Source: JBBRHF01 sp038223055
GTDB lineage: Bacteria > Actinomycetota > Actinomycetes > JACCUZ01
Reading direction: 5' to 3'
NCBI GenBank assembly: GCA_038223055.1
Contig: JBBRHF010000114.1
Location: forward strand, 1 to 14,295
DNA length: 14,295 nucleotides
Positions 13,009 through 14,295 of this stretch are shown piece by piece. The position numbers were made by a program, and so were the translations under genes. How positions within the stretch are numbered: position 1 is the stretch's first letter; the number at the start of each line of letters is the position of its first letter. The notes under the pieces were generated by a model. That model saw only the letters and a program-made list of their open reading frames with translations, made no database searches and was not told where the DNA came from.

Positions 13009-14096
13009 ACGACCTCCCGGTAGTGCTGGGCGAGCTCGTCGCCCACGACGTCCCAGCTGCGGCCCTCGACGGAGCGGCGCCCCCACGCCCCCATCGCCCG
13101 GCGCTGTTGCGGCTCCTCGCGAAGGCGCTCGACGCAGGACACGAGCTCGGCCGAGCACCCGGGCTGGAACGTCAGGCCGTTGCGGCCCGTGTCGACGAGG
13201 TCGAGCAGGCCACCCGCTGCCGGAGCGATGACCGGCACACCGCTGGCCAGTGCCTCCTGCGCCGCCTGGCAGAACGTCTCGTGCGACCCGGTGTGCACGA
13301 AAACGTCCAATGAGGCGTACGTCGTCGCGAGCCTCGCACCGCTTTGGAGCCCGAGGAACCTGGCGCCCGGAAGCTGCCTCTCCAGGTGCCGGCGGGCCGG
13401 CCCGTCACCCACCATGACCAGCTGCACGCCCGGCAGCCCGGACGTCGCCGCCAGCAGACCGATCTCCTTCTCGGGCGCCAGCCTGCCGACGTATCCGACC
13501 AGCAGCCGACCGTCCGGCGCCAGCGCCCGGGTCAGACTCTCGTCGCGGTGCGACGGGTGGAACCGGTCGAGGTCAACTCCGCGCGCCCAACGCGCCACCC
13601 GCTCGATCCCGTTGTCCCGCAACTGCTGCACGGCGTGCCGGCTGGGAGCGAGCGTGCGCGAAACCCCGCCGTGCACGGCCCGCAACCATTCCCACACCAC
13701 GCCCTGTGCGCCCCGCAGTCCGTAGCGGGCCGCGAAACCGGCGAGGTCGGTCTGGTAGATCGCGACCGTGGGCACGCCGAGCCGGTGCGCCGCAAACGCA
13801 CCCTGCGCGCCGAGGATCGCGGGCGAGGCCAGGTGCACCAAATCCGGACGGAACTCGCACAGCGTCTCGTGCATCGCGGGATAGGGCGTCGCCAGACGGA
13901 AGTCGCGGTAACCGGGCAGCGCGATGGACGGCGTACGCACCACGCGCACGCCGGCGTGCTCGGTCGGGCCGGAGCCCGGGGCGATGACCAGCCCGTCATG
14001 CCCGTGCCTGCGCAACTGCTCGCAGACACGCAGCACGGAATTCGTCACGCCGTTGACTTGGGGGAGGAAGGACTCGGTGACCACTGCCACTCGCAC
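13005..14096 (-). CDS. MgtA-like GT4 mannosyltransferase
   Basis: This 363-aa GT-B enzyme closely resembles mycobacterial MgtA (Rv0557, GDP-mannose-dependent alpha-mannosyltransferase for a glucuronosyl diacylglycerol lipid). Shared features are the start MRVAVVTESFLPQVNGVTNS, then PDLVHLASPAILG, YQTDLAGFA, RWARGVDLDRF and GYVGRLAPEK (R205, K210). The EX7E motif has E273 and E281. It would act at the inner face of the cell membrane. The GTG at 14096 matches the family start; however, GGAG lies only two bases before it and eight before an in-frame GTG at 14090, which is a possible alternative. First gene of a two-gene unit with the GT4 gene that overlaps it. Exact acceptor and donor remain inferred. 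Confidence 0.93.
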   Translation of the reverse strand: MRVAVVTESFLPQVNGVTNSVLRVCEQLRRHGHDGLVIAPGSGPTEHAGVRVVRTPSIALPGYRDFRLATPYPAMHETLCEFRPDLVHLASPAILGAQGAFAAHRLGVPTVAIYQTDLAGFAARYGLRGAQGVVWEWLRAVHGGVSRTLAPSRHAVQQLRDNGIERVARWARGVDLDRFHPSHRDESLTRALAPDGRLLVGYVGRLAPEKEIGLLAATSGLPGVQLVMVGDGPARRHLERQLPGARFLGLQSGARLATTYASLDVFVHTGSHETFCQAAQEALASGVPVIAPAAGGLLDLVDTGRNGLTFQPGCSAELVSCVERLREEPQQRRAMGAWGRRSVEGRSWDVVGDELAQHYREVV

Positions 14097-14189
14097 GACT
14101 CCAGCGTGCGAGTCCTACTGCCACGAGATCGCGACAGCAGGGGGTGTTTCCCGTGAACGCTGGGAAAGTTCTCGCCCCTCAGCACAAGC

Positions 14190-14295
14190 CCTGGCGCCGG
14201 GGGGGGGGGCGCCCCCGCGGGGGGGGGGGGCCGGCCGGCCCCCCCCGGGGGCCCCGCCACCGCCGGCGGGCGGCGCGCGGGGGGGGCGCCCGGCC
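14190..14295. other. Low-quality G/C homopolymer tail, probable assembly artefact
   Basis: From about 14196 the sequence is nearly all G and C, with runs of ten or more G and a run of eight or more C, and almost no A or T. This is unlike any other part of the window, including other GC-rich intergenic parts. No gene or sensible structure is readable. It looks like contig-end sequencing or assembly error. Confidence 0.8.

Overview
The window is high-GC DNA from an actinobacterium (Actinomycetota). The evidence is the lipB-lipA-DUF4191 gene order known from mycobacteria and relatives, an MgtA-type mannosyltransferase, an actinobacterial DnaA-box sequence, frequent GTG starts and 4-base gene overlaps. 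Genus cannot be set from this sequence. The window opens inside a gene and closes in a run of G/C homopolymers that looks like damaged contig-end sequence.

Layout: (1) 1-577 (-), N-terminal part of a Ser/Thr protein kinase; divergent to it, 698-1147 (+), a DUF1810 protein; then 1282-1638 (+), the C-terminal half of a peptidase E (S51) gene with its N-terminal half missing. (2) 5580-1643 (-), a tightly coupled three-gene operon: a divergent DapB-like reductase, an MMPL/RND transporter and a Gfo/Idh/MocA oxidoreductase. (3) 5761-8451 (+), the lipoate block: lipB, lipA, a 59-aa small ORF and a DUF4191 membrane protein. Three of these starts lie 6-7 bases after a TANNNT box, which suggests leaderless transcripts. 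A 12-bp tandem repeat lies just before lipB. (4) 8460-8745 (-), a wrecked pstC (phosphate permease) pseudogene carrying an internal deletion, frameshifts and expanded 6-bp and 7-bp repeats, in the place where glnA would be expected. (5) 8808-10503 (-), a protein with two YegP/DUF1508-like repeats and a secreted SNase-like nuclease with a lamin-tail domain, the latter of lower GC than its surroundings. (6) 10504-10857, a divergent intergenic region with a CRP-type palindrome and a 15-bp inverted repeat. (7) 10858-11883 (+), a patatin-like phospholipase. (8) 14096-11902 (-), two overlapping GT4 glycosyltransferases, the first MgtA-like.

How the genes work together: LipB moves octanoyl groups from acyl carrier protein to lipoyl domains and LipA inserts sulfur, which together make protein-bound lipoate. 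The two glycosyltransferases probably act in sequence on an envelope glycolipid. The DapB-like/MMPL/Gfo operon could make and export a small molecule, but that is inference. I found no phage, CRISPR, toxin-antitoxin or intact mobile element. The strongest oddities are the pstC wreck, the DapB lacking its His-His motif, the CRP-like site and inverted repeat before the patatin gene, and the leaderless promoter pattern in the lip block.
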